Below are positions 46,136 to 55,802 of a stretch of DNA of 64,000 nt, piece after piece (the first letter of the stretch is position 1; every line of letters begins with the position of its first letter). Source of the stretch: Planktothrix agardhii NIES-204 (GTDB taxonomy: Bacteria > Cyanobacteriota > Cyanobacteriia > Cyanobacteriales > Microcoleaceae); NCBI GenBank assembly GCA_003609755.1, contig AP017991.1, positions 1,028,001-1,092,000 on the forward strand, written 5' to 3'. The notes beneath the pieces are model-generated. The model had not been told where the DNA came from and did no database searches. It worked only from the letters and a program-made list of their open reading frames with translations. The translations under genes and the position numbers were made by a program.

Positions 46136-46444
46136 ATGGATATTTATGATTTCGTTAAAGTAGCCAAAGATATTTATTGGCTGGCAAACAGAGGCAGCAA
46201 TCCTGATGGGATTAGTGGCGAGACTTTAGCGTTTTTTCAGAGATTTAAGAAAGCTTATGAAAATAAAAGCTCTGAGCAAATACGCAAACTCATTTCAGAT
46301 TCTTATTCTGGAAATCTATTAGAAGCGACTAATAAAGAAGAACTGATTCAAATATTTAAAGATAGATTTGAAAACCTCCCTCAACAATGTGGTTTAAATT
46401 TAACGATCAAAATTTTAAGAGTTATAGAAAGTACAAATAACTAA
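46136..46444 (+). CDS. Hypothetical small protein, possibly NTF2-like
   Basis: A 102-residue protein: MDIYDFVKVAKDIYWLANRG, then FFQRFKKAYENKSSEQIRKLISDSY and LIQIFKDRFENLP, ending in LNLTIKILRVIE. The order of helices, then a loop, then a final strand recalls the SnoaL/NTF2-like fold, but half the usual strands would be missing. I do not recognise a function. It stands alone, 300 bp from the preceding gene and 190 bp before purD. Confidence 0.55.
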   Translation: MDIYDFVKVAKDIYWLANRGSNPDGISGETLAFFQRFKKAYENKSSEQIRKLISDSYSGNLLEATNKEELIQIFKDRFENLPQQCGLNLTIKILRVIESTNN

Positions 46445-46632
46445 TGAAATCAAAGAGTAAGACGATGCTCTACCAATCAAAACTTACACAGCCACTCAGA
46501 AGCAAATTAATTTTAAAAATATACTAAATTATAGATAGCCAATTTCAATCTATAGCAATCCTCAACCGATGTAAAAACAACCGCCACAATTGTACAATCA
46601 AAAACTGCTAATCAATTCGAGAACAAAAAACC

Positions 46633-47904
46633 GTGAAAATTCTAGTAGTTGGAAATGGGGGACGGGAACACGCTATCGCCTGGACATTACTCCAGTCGCC
46701 CCAGGTTGAAAAAGTATTTTGTACCCCCGGAAATGGCGGGACGGCTACCCTCAAAGGCTGTGAAAATTATCCGATTTCCGTAGAAGATTTTGCAGGTATC
46801 AAAAACTTAGTTCAAAATCAGGATATTTCCCTAGTAGTAGTCGGGCCAGAATTACCCCTCGCCCTCGGAATTACCGACTATTTACAACAACACAATATTA
46901 AAGTATTCGGCCCTAACCAAGCCGGGGCGCAACTAGAAGCCAGTAAAGCCTGGTCAAAAGCCTTCATGGAAGACGCCGGAATTCCCACAGCTAAGGCGGC
47001 CGTCTTTACCGATGCAGCCAGCGCTAAAGCCTATATTCAAACCGCCCCTATCGTGGTCAAAGCCGATGGGTTAGCCGCCGGAAAGGGTGTCACCGTTGCG
47101 ACCACCGTGGAAATGGCCTATGAAGCGATAGATACTATTTTCGCTGGGGAATTTGGCCAGGATAACCTGCGAGTGGTGGTGGAGGACTTCTTAACCGGAC
47201 AGGAAGTATCGGTACTGGCCCTAACAGACGGGTTAACTATTCGGCCATTAGTTCCAGCCCAAGACCATAAACAGGTCGGAGAGGGGGATACTGGCCCCAA
47301 CACGGGGGGAATGGGGGCCTATGCTCCCACACCCATTCTCCCCCCGGAACTGCTGTCTCGCGTGCAACAGTCGGTCTTAGAACCCACTTTAGCCACCCTG
47401 CGTCAACGGGGCATTGATTATCGGGGGGTGGTCTATGCTGGGTTGATGATTTCCCCGGAAGGTGAAATTCAGGTATTAGAATTTAACTGTCGGTTTGGCG
47501 ACCCTGAAACCCAAACGGTTCTCGCCCTGTTAGAAACTCCCTTGGAAGAAGTCTTACTCGCCTGTTGTGAACAGCGCTTAGAACAGGTTTCTTTAATATG
47601 GAAATCGGGGGTTTCTGTGTGTGTGGTATTAGCTTCTGGGGGTTATCCCGGTTCCTATCAAAAAGGCAAAGTTATCACTGGAATAGAAGATGCAGAAGCA
47701 TCGGGGGCTATAATATTCCATGCGGGAACCCAACTACAAGACGGCCAAATTCTTACTGATGGCGGACGAGTTTTAGGGGTTACGGCCGTTGGGTCTACCT
47801 TCCAAGAAGCTATCACCCAAACCTATAAAGCGGTTAACTATATCAATTTTGAAGGACTTTACTATCGTCGAGATATTGGTTGTCGGGTGACGGTTGATGG
47901 TTAA
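46633..47904 (+). CDS. purD: Phosphoribosylamine-glycine ligase (PurD)
   Basis: Joins glycine to phosphoribosylamine, the second step of purine synthesis. The 423-residue ATP-grasp enzyme starts with GTG at 46633. It has the N-terminal VVGNGGREHAIAWTLLQSP, the ATP-grasp core (KADGLAAGKGVTVA and QDHKQVGEGDTGPNTGGMGA) and the metal-binding EFNCRFGDPETQTVLALLET. The length is standard. The downstream 90 bp lead to the duplicated DUF2358 start and a broken restriction system, so purD marks the edge of the inserted DNA. Confidence 0.97.
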   Translation: MKILVVGNGGREHAIAWTLLQSPQVEKVFCTPGNGGTATLKGCENYPISVEDFAGIKNLVQNQDISLVVVGPELPLALGITDYLQQHNIKVFGPNQAGAQLEASKAWSKAFMEDAGIPTAKAAVFTDAASAKAYIQTAPIVVKADGLAAGKGVTVATTVEMAYEAIDTIFAGEFGQDNLRVVVEDFLTGQEVSVLALTDGLTIRPLVPAQDHKQVGEGDTGPNTGGMGAYAPTPILPPELLSRVQQSVLEPTLATLRQRGIDYRGVVYAGLMISPEGEIQVLEFNCRFGDPETQTVLALLETPLEEVLLACCEQRLEQVSLIWKSGVSVCVVLASGGYPGSYQKGKVITGIEDAEASGAIIFHAGTQLQDGQILTDGGRVLGVTAVGSTFQEAITQTYKAVNYINFEGLYYRRDIGCRVTVDG

Positions 47905-47991
47905 GCTGTTCAGGAGCTAAATTCTCTATCCCGAAATCATACAATTCTTGCAGTGCGGGCGTCTTCGCTCGCTATAAATAATAATATAGCA

Positions 47992-48081
47992 ATTATGGAT
48001 ATTATCGAGATTATTAAATCGGAAAATTTTGAGGCTGATACTCCCCAATTTGCAAGAGTTCTAATTATTACTTTAAATTAG
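47992..48081 (+). pseudogene. 5' fragment of a DUF2358 gene (duplicated start)
   Basis: The 27 bp at 47992-48018 are identical to 50350-50376, which is the ATG and first eight codons (MDIIEIIK) of the DUF2358 gene together with the preceding ATT. After 48018 the sequence diverges and ends in a stop at 48081. This is either a truncated copy of the gene or one arm of a target duplication made when the restriction-modification DNA inserted. Confidence 0.65.
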
Positions 48082-48261
48082 AGGAAGCTGAGATTGATAT
48101 AATTGTAAAAGATGTTGACCATTAAAATGAATTAAATGGGTAACATCTTCGGCCACCCAAACATCAGTCTCCCAAGCAATTTCTGTCAAATATCCGACCA
48201 TTGCTTTCCGACTCAGAAATGCTGTCACCATCACTAAAGGAATTTTTGAACTTTTAAACAA
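48073..48261 (-). pseudogene. C-terminal fragment of BsuBI/PstI-type restriction enzyme
   Basis: The frame LFKSSKIPLVMVTAFLSRKA then EIAWETDVWVAEDVTHLIHF matches the end of BsuBI/PstI restriction endonucleases. It lies in a different frame from the upstream part, which ends at 48234 with FAPRFTPERC. The segment that should lie between, which carries the catalytic PD-(D/E)xK residues, is missing. The break is near 48255-48265. Confidence 0.75.
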
Positions 48262-49319
48262 CGTTCTGGTGTAAATCGAGGTGCAAATTCAGTAATAATT
48301 TTTTCAATTAAAACATTTTGACCACCCGGTGAAAGTGTTTTGATTTCTCCTTCAATAAGAATAGGAATCCGAGACATTTCTCGTTCTGTGGCATAACGAT
48401 CTTTCAAAGATTGAATAGAAGCAAGGTAAGTTTTAATCATTTTTTTCCATTCTGGATTTCCATAACTTCGTAATAATTCTAAAGCACTTTCTTCAATTTG
48501 ATAAACGGTTTTAGGACTATTAATTGGACGATTAGATTCATCAGGGTTGGCAACAATTAAAGCAGCATCTAAAAATTGGTGAATGGTTTGGCGACGGACA
48601 GTTTCTCTCGTATTTGGTTTATAATTTTTACCATAATATTGTGCCATAAATTCCATCATGGGTGTAATTCCCATTAAGGGAGATGCAGCAGACTCCCATT
48701 TATCATTAGGTTTAAGATTTAGTAAAGCCAGTAATGTTAATGCTGACCGTTCATTCCGTTGTGCTTTGGGAAATTCCAGTTGTTCAAGGATATTTAAAGC
48801 TTGATCAATTCTGGATTTGATTAAAATCGGATTATTTTCTGTAAAATCTGTCATATTCAATAATTCTTTCTGAATTAGTGTATCAATATTTTCTTGAGAA
48901 GGAAACAAATTATTAATCTGTTCCCCTAACCATAATAACTGTTCTAATTTAGGATAATTCAAATTTCTGAAGTCAGTTGCATTCACTTGAGTATTTCCAT
49001 TAAACAGCCGGAAAAATGAATCGACAAGACTTGAATTTAAGTAAATTGCTAGTCCCCGTGCTAGGGTCAAGGATAATCCTTGTCCGTTTTGATGAAAATA
49101 GTTAAGGTGATTTTCAAAACCTACCCATTTAGTATTAATAGTATTGGCATCATAAACCGCAGCAACCACTCGCTTTTTTTCCTCTTTAGAAGAAAACCGC
49201 TTTATCAAAACATAATGTTCATTAGGAACTAATAGATTAGCTGTTTCTTCGGTTTTAACTAAAGATTGAGGCTTCTTTGTTACCGTTGGATATTTAATAT
49301 ATCCCCATGAAAAATGCAC
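48234..49319 (-). pseudogene. Fused fragment: methyltransferase tail plus restriction-enzyme front
   Basis: A 361-codon frame. Residues ~1-155 (HFSWGYIKYP, LVPNEHYVLIKRFSSKEEKK, LEQLLWLGEQINNLFPSQ) are the end of an Eco57I/BsuBI-type adenine methyltransferase. From the methionine at 48854 (MTDFTENN ... SRIDQALNILEQLEFP ... NTRETVRRQTIHQFLDAA) it continues as the DNA-binding and front part of a BsuBI/PstI endonuclease. The two proteins are normally separate; here no stop divides them. The frame starts in the middle of the methyltransferase after a frameshifting deletion near 49340, and stops at 48234 after another. It is therefore not a functional fusion but part of a decayed locus. Confidence 0.75.
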
Positions 49320-50265
49320 TGGATAAATTAGGGGTATATTCCCCTCTTTTAGTATCTGTATCCCGGGGATTTACAATTTCCTGATAAGGCAAGCTATGGG
49401 ACAAAATCAAGTCATCCTCTGCACTATCGCTACTATTAATCAGAACAGTAGATTTTTTTTCAGTTTGTTTAATCGCGTGGATAATTATTGTTTCTTGTAG
49501 GACTTCATCATCCCGGAATGCTTCCTGTCGAGATTCAAAAAGATGCACTTGAGATAATGCCATTTGCTCTAAGAACATTCTACGAAAATCTCGAAAATAT
49601 AACCCATTACAAAAACTTCTAGGTATAATGGCAACAAGTTCTCCATCGGGAACTAATAATTGCATTGCTGAGGCAATAAACCCCGGATAAATATTACTGG
49701 TTTCTAATCCGATAGAACGTAATAACATCCGATTTTTTGAGTTAGCATTAATTTTAAAATAAGGTGGATTTAAAATGGCGTGAGTAAAGGCAATATTTTC
49801 ACTCTGATCAAATAAGTTAGGCTGAAGTTGATTGACTGCTGCCTCAATAAAATCAGTCGGGCGAATTTCATAATTCAAGGCAATATTGGCTTTTTCACAT
49901 TCTTTCGCACATCGATTTAAAGTTTGTTGCAGATAGTTTAAGAAAAATGTTTCAATTTCATAGGCAATAATTCTTAACTTTAAAGGACGTTTTTGGAGTT
50001 GACAAATAGTATCAACAAATGCAGCCGATAATGAACCTATCCCTGCCCCGGCATCCAGAAGACAAATTTCTGGTTTCTGCCAATTTTCAAACATTCCTGC
50101 CATTAATTCTGCCACAGCAGACGGTGTTAAAAATTGCCCCATGTTCCGTTTTTGTGAACTGTCTAATTTCTGACTTGCTAACAAGCGCAGTAAATCTACT
50201 TCAGCGAGAAACTGATGATCAAAATCAGGGGGTGAACTTAGACTAGGAACTTGGAGTTGAATCAC
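49294..50265 (-). pseudogene. N-terminal part of BsuBI/PstI-type adenine methyltransferase
   Basis: A 323-codon frame with an SAM site (CLLDAGAGIGSLSAAFVDTI) and the catalytic motif ILNPPYFKINANSKNR (NPPY type, N6-adenine). It reads normally to IVNPRDTDT, then runs out of frame and stops at 49294. The alternative frame directly there (KEGNIPLIYPVHFSWGYIKY) continues the family sequence, but about fifty residues between the two are missing. Without the target-recognition region the enzyme is probably inactive. The start codon (50265) lies 85 bp from the divergent DUF2358 gene. Confidence 0.75.
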
Positions 50266-50352
50266 GGTTAACTGTTAGGGAATGGTTAGAACCTAGAATA
50301 AAGGGATTGAACAATCATGTTATACTAAAATTATTACTTATATAATAAGATT

Positions 50353-50724
50353 ATGGATATTATCGAGATTATTAAACAAGATTATCAACAATTTCCTGAT
50401 CACCAAAGCTATCATATTTATGCCGATAACGTTTATTTTAAAGACCCCATGAATCAATTTAACGGGTTAAAACGTTATCAACAAATGATTGGGTTTATGA
50501 AAACTTGGTTTTTAGACATTCAACTGGATTTACACAATATTACTCAAACTGATAATTTAATAGAAACCAGGTGGACACTCAGTTGGACAACTCCCCTACC
50601 CTGGAAACCCAGAATTTCTATCCCAGGACGGAGTGAACTCAAGCTCAACGCCCATAACCTAATTGAAAGCCATATCGACTATTGGGACTGTTCGCGCTGG
50701 GATGTGGTGAAACAGTTATTCTGA
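50353..50724 (+). CDS. DUF2358-domain protein
   Basis: A 123-residue protein: MDIIEIIKQDYQQFPDHQSYHIY, then DPMNQFNGLKRYQQMIGFM and ETRWTLSWTTPLPWKPRISIPGRSELKLN with IDYWDCSRWDVVKQLF at the end. This is the cyanobacterial/plastid DUF2358 family, which has an NTF2-like fold (SnoaL-type cup) and no known enzyme activity. The length is ordinary, so this copy is intact. Its first 27 bp occur again at 47992-48018. A promoter is likely in the A/T-rich 85 bp shared with the divergent methyltransferase remnant. It is followed 52 bp later by the ArsA-like gene. Confidence 0.85.
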   Translation: MDIIEIIKQDYQQFPDHQSYHIYADNVYFKDPMNQFNGLKRYQQMIGFMKTWFLDIQLDLHNITQTDNLIETRWTLSWTTPLPWKPRISIPGRSELKLNAHNLIESHIDYWDCSRWDVVKQLF

Positions 50725-50776
50725 CTAAAAACCCGCTAACATTAAATAATGTAAACAAATTTTAAGTTTAAACGGT

Positions 50777-51964
50777 ATGCGCGTAATTTTAATGACGGGT
50801 AAAGGTGGCGTGGGTAAAACCTCCGTTGCGGCGGCAACAGGCTTACGCTGTGCGGAGTTGGGGCATAAAACCCTGGTATTGAGTACCGACCCCGCCCACT
50901 CCCTCGCTGATAGCTTTGATATGCCTTTGGGACACGAACCCCGTCTCGTCCGACCTAACCTGTGGGGGGCAGAATTAGATGCCCTGATGGAACTTGAAGG
51001 CAACTGGGGGGCGGTGAAACGCTATATTAGTCAGGTATTACAGGCGCAAGGACTTGATGGAGTTCAAGCGGAAGAACTGGCCATCTTACCCGGCATGGAC
51101 GAAATTTTCGGTCTGGTGCGGATGAAACGCCATTATGATGAAAAAGATTTTGAAGTTTTAATTATTGATTCAGCCCCAACGGGAACAGCGTTAAGACTGT
51201 TAAGTTTACCTGAAGTGGGGGGTTGGTATATGAGAAAATTTTATAAACCGTTACAAGGAATGTCGGTGGCGTTGCGTCCTCTATTTGAACCGATTTTTAG
51301 ACCTTTGACCGGGTTTTCTTTACCTGATAAAGAAGTTATGGATGCACCTTATGAATTTTATGAAAAAATTGAAGCTTTAGAAAAGGTTTTAACCGATAAT
51401 ATGCAAACCTCGGTACGTTTAGTTACCAACCCGGAAAAAATGGTAATTAAAGAATCTTTACGCGCCCATGCCTATTTAAGTTTGTATAATGTTTCTACGG
51501 ATTTAGTGATCGCAAATCGGATTATTCCTGAAGAAGTGACTGATCCATTTTTCCAAAAATGGAAAGAAAATCAGAAACAATATCGTCAAGAAATTCATGA
51601 TAACTTTAGACCCTTACCTGTTAAGGAAGTGCCGTTATTTTCTGAGGAGTTGTGTGGGTTTAAAGCCTTAGAAAGATTAAAAGAAGTGCTATATAAAGAT
51701 GAAGATCCTAGTCAGGTTTACTATAAGGAAAATACACTTCGCGTGGTGGTAGACAATAATGAATATACGCTAGAATTGTATTTACCAGGAATTCCTAAAG
51801 AGCAGGTTCAATTAAATAAAACCGGAGACGAACTCAATATTAGAATTGGTAATCATCGCCGGAATTTAGTTTTACCCCAAGCTTTAGCTATGTTGCAACC
51901 TTCTGGGGCAAAAATGGAAGATGATTATTTGAAAATCAAGTTTGCCAATGGACTGAAAGTGTAA
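50777..51964 (+). CDS. ArsA/GET3-type ATPase with C-terminal Hsp20-like domain
   Basis: A 395-residue protein. The ATPase part is of the ArsA/TRC40/Get3 class: deviant Walker A GKGGVGKT (8-15), switch I region [14 protein letters not shown], and [15 protein letters not shown]. The C-terminal ~75 residues ([17 protein letters not shown] ... [17 protein letters not shown] ... [11 protein letters not shown]) resemble an Hsp20/alpha-crystallin domain. There is no arsenite-binding Cys triad, so arsenic resistance is unlikely; Get3-like chaperoning of tail-anchored or other hydrophobic proteins is more probable. This fusion is known from cyanobacteria and chloroplasts. It stands alone. Confidence 0.87.
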   Translation: MRVILMTGKGGVGKTSVAAATGLRCAELGHKTLVLSTDPAHSLADSFDMPLGHEPRLVRPNLWGAELDALMELEGNWGAVKRYISQVLQAQGLDGVQAEELAILPGMDEIFGLVRMKRHYDEKDFEVLIIDSAPTGTALRLLSLPEVGGWYMRKFYKPLQGMSVALRPLFEPIFRPLTGFSLPDKEVMDAPYEFYEKIEALEKVLTDNMQTSVRLVTNPEKMVIKESLRAHAYLSLYNVSTDLVIANRIIPEEVTDPFFQKWKENQKQYRQEIHDNFRPLPVKEVPLFSEELCGFKALERLKEVLYKDEDPSQVYYKENTLRVVVDNNEYTLELYLPGIPKEQVQLNKTGDELNIRIGNHRRNLVLPQALAMLQPSGAKMEDDYLKIKFANGLKV

Positions 51965-51992
51965 AGTTTAGAAATCCGGTTTCTTAGACAAT

Positions 51993-52177
51993 AAGTAGGT
52001 GGGCGTAATTAAGCATCAGAAGCGAGGACACACTAAGTAGTTACACAAAATAAATTACCTAGTTGAGAGAGGGAACACCGGAACAGCCCCCCCAAACTCC
52101 CCGTGCACGGGGGGCTAGGGGGGGAGGGAACAGGGTGGAGGATGTGTAATTAATTTTGTTTAGGTACTTACCTACTT
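51993..52177. repeat. Nested inverted-repeat element (MITE-like) in 312-bp gap
   Basis: Outer arms AAGTAGGT (51993-52000) and ACCTACTT (52170-52177); inner arms ACAAAATAAATTAC (about 52044-52057) and GTAATTAATTTTGT (about 52146-52159), one mismatch. The centre holds a G/C block with CCCCGTGCACGGGG and CCCCCC/GGGGGG. The rest of the gap between the ArsA-like gene and terC holds no gene. Confidence 0.6.
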
Positions 52178-52276
52178 CCTCTGCTATCCTAATCCCCATC
52201 CTGAGCAATCGGCGACAAATATGGCAAACTCTAATATAATTTCAGATTATGACACTATAGGAATCATCAATCATTA

Positions 52277-52984
52277 ATGTTAGATCTTGATAATGTTCTT
52301 GAATCTTCTCGACATATAGAGTTAAATCTTCTCGTATTACTACCGATTTTAATTGCCCTAGAAGCAGTATTGTCGGCTGATAATGCTATTGCTCTCGCTT
52401 CTATTTCCTGTGGATTGGAAGATCCAAAACTTCAAAATAAAGCCTTAAATATTGGTTTATTTTTAGCTTTTATTTTACGGATTATCTTAATTATTACTGC
52501 GACTTGGGTAATTAAGTATTGGCAGTTTGAATTATTAGGGGCTTTATATTTACTTTGGTTAGTATTTCGATATTTTTTCAATAAAAGTCAGGAAGATGAC
52601 TCAGAAAAAGTTATGCGTTATAAGTCTTTCTGGCAAGTTCTCCCCCTGATTGCTGTAACGGATCTTGCTTTTTCTCTTGATAGTGTTACTGCCGCGATTG
52701 CAATTTCTGATAGAGCTTGGCTGGTGATTACGGGAGCTACTATCGGAATTATTATTTTGCGATTTATGGCGAGTTTATTTATTAAGTGGTTAAAGGAATA
52801 TGTCTATTTAGAAACTGCTGGATATTTAACCGTTGGTTTAGTGGGGTTACGATTATTAATTCGGGTGATTGATTCGGCTTTAGTCCCGCCGGAATGGTTA
52901 ATGGTTGTTCTCACCCTAGGTTTATTTGCTTGGGGATTTTCCCAAAGGGTTGCGGATGCCCCTAATAATCATAATAATAGTTAA
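52277..52984 (+). CDS. TerC-family integral membrane protein
   Basis: A 235-residue membrane protein with seven to eight helices. It carries the TerC acid motifs that would bind a metal: LEAVLSADNAIALASI in the first helices and TDLAFSLDSVTAAIAIS in the middle. Family members export Mn2+ or help to load metal into exported enzymes; in cyanobacteria and chloroplasts some help thylakoid assembly. The substrate is likely Mn2+, by family. It is preceded by a 312-bp gap with an inverted-repeat element, and followed by convergent ndk. Confidence 0.88.
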   Translation: MLDLDNVLESSRHIELNLLVLLPILIALEAVLSADNAIALASISCGLEDPKLQNKALNIGLFLAFILRIILIITATWVIKYWQFELLGALYLLWLVFRYFFNKSQEDDSEKVMRYKSFWQVLPLIAVTDLAFSLDSVTAAIAISDRAWLVITGATIGIIILRFMASLFIKWLKEYVYLETAGYLTVGLVGLRLLIRVIDSALVPPEWLMVVLTLGLFAWGFSQRVADAPNNHNNS

Positions 52985-53030
52985 TCGTTAACGGTTAACC
53001 CATAATTGTTAACCGCTAACTTGATGAAAG

Positions 53031-53480
53031 CTACTCGACCAACCAGGGTTTCATAGTTGATTCCCAATTGGCTAATTCAGCATCGGTAAACCAAAGGCTA
53101 ATTTCCCGTTGTGCGGTTTCAATGGCATCGGAACCATGAATAATATTACGGCCAATACTTACGGCAAAATCACCCCGAATTGTACCCGGTTCGGCGGTTA
53201 AGGGGTTGGTTGCTCCAATAATTCTACGAGCAGAAGCCACAACGCCATCTCCTTCCCAGACCATAGCCACTAAGGGGCCAGAGGTAATAAAAGACACTAA
53301 ATCCTTGAAAAAGGGTCTTTCTTTGTGGATATCATAGTGGCGTTCGGCTAACTCCTGACTGGCAATGATTAACTTCAAGCCAACGAGGGTAAAACCTTTG
53401 GCTTCAAAGCGCCCAATAATTTCCCCTACGAGTCCGCGCTGTACGCCATCGGGTTTAATTGCAATAAATGTCCGTTCCAA
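53031..53480 (-). CDS. ndk: Nucleoside diphosphate kinase
   Basis: Transfers the gamma phosphate of ATP to NDPs. The 149-residue enzyme is complete, with the phosphorylated His115 in [13 protein letters not shown] and the N-terminal [20 protein letters not shown]. The C-terminal segment [14 protein letters not shown] is typical of hexameric forms. It is convergent with terC and divergent from speA (130 bp shared). Confidence 0.97.
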   Translation of the reverse strand: MERTFIAIKPDGVQRGLVGEIIGRFEAKGFTLVGLKLIIASQELAERHYDIHKERPFFKDLVSFITSGPLVAMVWEGDGVVASARRIIGATNPLTAEPGTIRGDFAVSIGRNIIHGSDAIETAQREISLWFTDAELANWESTMKPWLVE

Positions 53481-53609
53481 GGAAATCTCCTTAACTGTGA
53501 TTCAAGTTCACAACTTAGATTACCGTATACTTGGCAACAGAGGGCTGGTTAATCTTAACTTAAACCGCTACACTGTCTGATGGTTGCTCAATGGCAAGGA
53601 TAGAAATAG

Positions 53610-55601
53610 ATGGATGTCAATGCACTCGCCCCTAAACCCCAGACACCAGAGGTTGTAACGGAGTCCCCCCAGGTCACGATGAAAAAGACCTGGACAGTTG
53701 AAGATAGCGAAAAACTCTATCGCATCCAGGGATGGGGTGATCCTTATTTTTCGATTAATGCTGCGGGTAATATTACGGTGTCCCCGAAAGCGAACCGAGG
53801 GGGATCTTTAGATTTATTAAAATTAGTCGAATCCCTGAAAAGTCGCAATATTGAGTTACCTTTATTAATCCGTTTTCCTGATATTCTTGAAGACCGAATT
53901 GAACGATTAAATGCTTGTTTTGCAAAGGCGATCGCCCGTTATAGTTATACAGGGGTTTATCGGGGGGTTTATCCGGTTAAATGTAATCAAGAACGGCATT
54001 TACTTGAAGATTTAGTCCGGTTTGGTCAACCCTATAATTTTGGCTTAGAAGCGGGATCAAAGCCTGAATTATTAATTGCTTTAGCCCTATTGAAAAATTC
54101 CAATTCTCTATTAATTTGTAATGGCTATAAAGACCAGGAATATATTGATACTGCCATTTTAGCCCAACGCTTGGGACAGACCGCGATTATTGTTTTAGAA
54201 CAAATTGAAGAAGTGAATTTAGTCATCGCTGCGAGTCAACAATTAGGCATTCGTCCGATTGTGGGAGTCCGGGCTAAATTGAGTACCAGGGGAATGGGAC
54301 GTTGGGGCGGTTCAACGGGCGATCGGGCTAAATTTGGCTTAACTATTCCTGAAATTATGGACGTGGTTGAAAAGCTGAAAAAAGCAGAAATGCTAGACAG
54401 TTTACAACTGTTACATTTTCATATTGGTTCTCAAATTTCTTCGATTAGTGTGATTAAAGATGCCCTGCAAGAAGCTAGTCAAATTTATGTGGAATTGGCG
54501 AAACTAGGAGCAAATATGAAATATTTGGATGTGGGGGGCGGTTTAGGTGTCGATTATGACGGGTCTAAAACCAATTTCCACGCCTCTAAAAACTACAATA
54601 TGCAGAATTATGCTAATGATGTTGTTGCCGAGGTTAAGGAGGCTTGTGAGGAGCGAAAATTACCAGTTCCCACATTAATTAGTGAAAGTGGACGGGCGAT
54701 CGCTTCCCATCAATCGGTGTTAGTATTTGATGTGTTAGGGAGTAGTGATATTCCCATAGATGAACCCCCGGTGATTACCGAAAAAGATCATCTAATTTTA
54801 AGGAATTTGGATAACACTTATCAATCTATTAATCAAGATAACTACCAAGAAGCCTATCACGATGCTACCCAATTTAAAGGGGAAGCAATTAGTTTATTTG
54901 GATTTGGTTATTTAAGTTTAAGCGATCGCGCCAAAGCTGAAAAAATTCATTGGGCTTGTTGTCGGAAAATCTTAGAAATTGTCAGAAATTCCGATTATAT
55001 TCCCGATGAATTAGAAGACTTAGAAAAGATTATGGCTTCGATTTATTATGTCAATCTTTCGGTGTTCAAATCTGCCCCCGATACCTGGGCAATTGATCAA
55101 TTATTCCCAATTATGCCGATTCATAGATTAGATGAAGAACCGACAAAACGGGCAACTTTAGCGGATTTAACCTGTGATAGTGATGGCAAAATTGATCAGT
55201 TTATTGATTTACGAGATGTGAAATATGTTTTAGAATTACATTCTTTAGAACAGAGTGAAGATTTATCTCAAAATCCCAATCAAAAACAACCCTATTATTT
55301 GGGAATGTTTTTAGCGGGTGCTTACCAAGAAATTATGGGAAATCTGCATAATTTATTTGGGGATACGAATGTAGTTCATATTAAACTTACTCCTCAAGGA
55401 TATCAAATTGAAGCGGTGATTAAGGGAGATACTATGCAGGAAGTTTTGGGTTATGTTCAGTATGATACGGAGGATTTAATTGAAAGTATTCGTCGCCAAA
55501 CCGAACAGGCGTTAGAACAAAAACGGATTAGTTTAGAAGAATCTCAACTGCTATTACAAAACTACGAACGCAGTTTGCGGCGTTATACCTACCTCCATTA
55601 A
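53610..55601 (+). CDS. speA: Biosynthetic arginine decarboxylase SpeA
   Basis: Makes agmatine from arginine, the first step of polyamine synthesis. The 663-residue PLP enzyme has Lys124 in YPVKCNQERHLLEDL, the PLP-phosphate motif HIGSQISS, the glycine-rich LDVGGGLGVDYDGS, and the C-terminal SIYYVNLSVFKSAPDTWAI region. The length fits the bacterial SpeA class of fold type III. The amine oxidase at 28.9-30.3 kb could act in the same metabolism, but the two are far apart. It is preceded by ndk on the other strand. Confidence 0.96.
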   Translation: MDVNALAPKPQTPEVVTESPQVTMKKTWTVEDSEKLYRIQGWGDPYFSINAAGNITVSPKANRGGSLDLLKLVESLKSRNIELPLLIRFPDILEDRIERLNACFAKAIARYSYTGVYRGVYPVKCNQERHLLEDLVRFGQPYNFGLEAGSKPELLIALALLKNSNSLLICNGYKDQEYIDTAILAQRLGQTAIIVLEQIEEVNLVIAASQQLGIRPIVGVRAKLSTRGMGRWGGSTGDRAKFGLTIPEIMDVVEKLKKAEMLDSLQLLHFHIGSQISSISVIKDALQEASQIYVELAKLGANMKYLDVGGGLGVDYDGSKTNFHASKNYNMQNYANDVVAEVKEACEERKLPVPTLISESGRAIASHQSVLVFDVLGSSDIPIDEPPVITEKDHLILRNLDNTYQSINQDNYQEAYHDATQFKGEAISLFGFGYLSLSDRAKAEKIHWACCRKILEIVRNSDYIPDELEDLEKIMASIYYVNLSVFKSAPDTWAIDQLFPIMPIHRLDEEPTKRATLADLTCDSDGKIDQFIDLRDVKYVLELHSLEQSEDLSQNPNQKQPYYLGMFLAGAYQEIMGNLHNLFGDTNVVHIKLTPQGYQIEAVIKGDTMQEVLGYVQYDTEDLIESIRRQTEQALEQKRISLEESQLLLQNYERSLRRYTYLH

Positions 55602-55609
55602 CCCCGTAG

Positions 55610-55634
55610 GGTGCGTGCGGTTCGCTTACGCACC
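55610..55634. terminator. Hairpin after speA
   Basis: GGTGCGT (55610-55616) and ACGCACC (55628-55634) form a 7-bp stem with an 11-base loop. It belongs to a common cyanobacterial repeat (GTAGGGTGCGT type) and may also end speA transcription. Confidence 0.45.
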
Positions 55635-55673
55635 AAACCAATATTAAATGGAATTATAACCGCTAAAGATGAT

Positions 55674-55710
55674 CCCCCCTAACCCCATTAAAAAGGGGAA
55701 ATTAGGAGGG
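55674..55710. repeat. CCCCCCTAA/TTAGGAGGG palindromic repeat
   Basis: CCCCCCTAACCCCATTAAAAAGGGG...TTAGGAGGG is an imperfect palindrome of the family whose copy in the NRPS gene encodes PPLTPLDKGG. It lies in a gene-free stretch (55602-55802). Confidence 0.7.
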
Positions 55711-55802
55711 ATAATTTAGTAATTTCAGATAACCTTTTTTCCCGCAAGACAAGTTATTATTATTCAATAAAACTATTACGAGAATAATAATTCGACTAAA
55801 AA

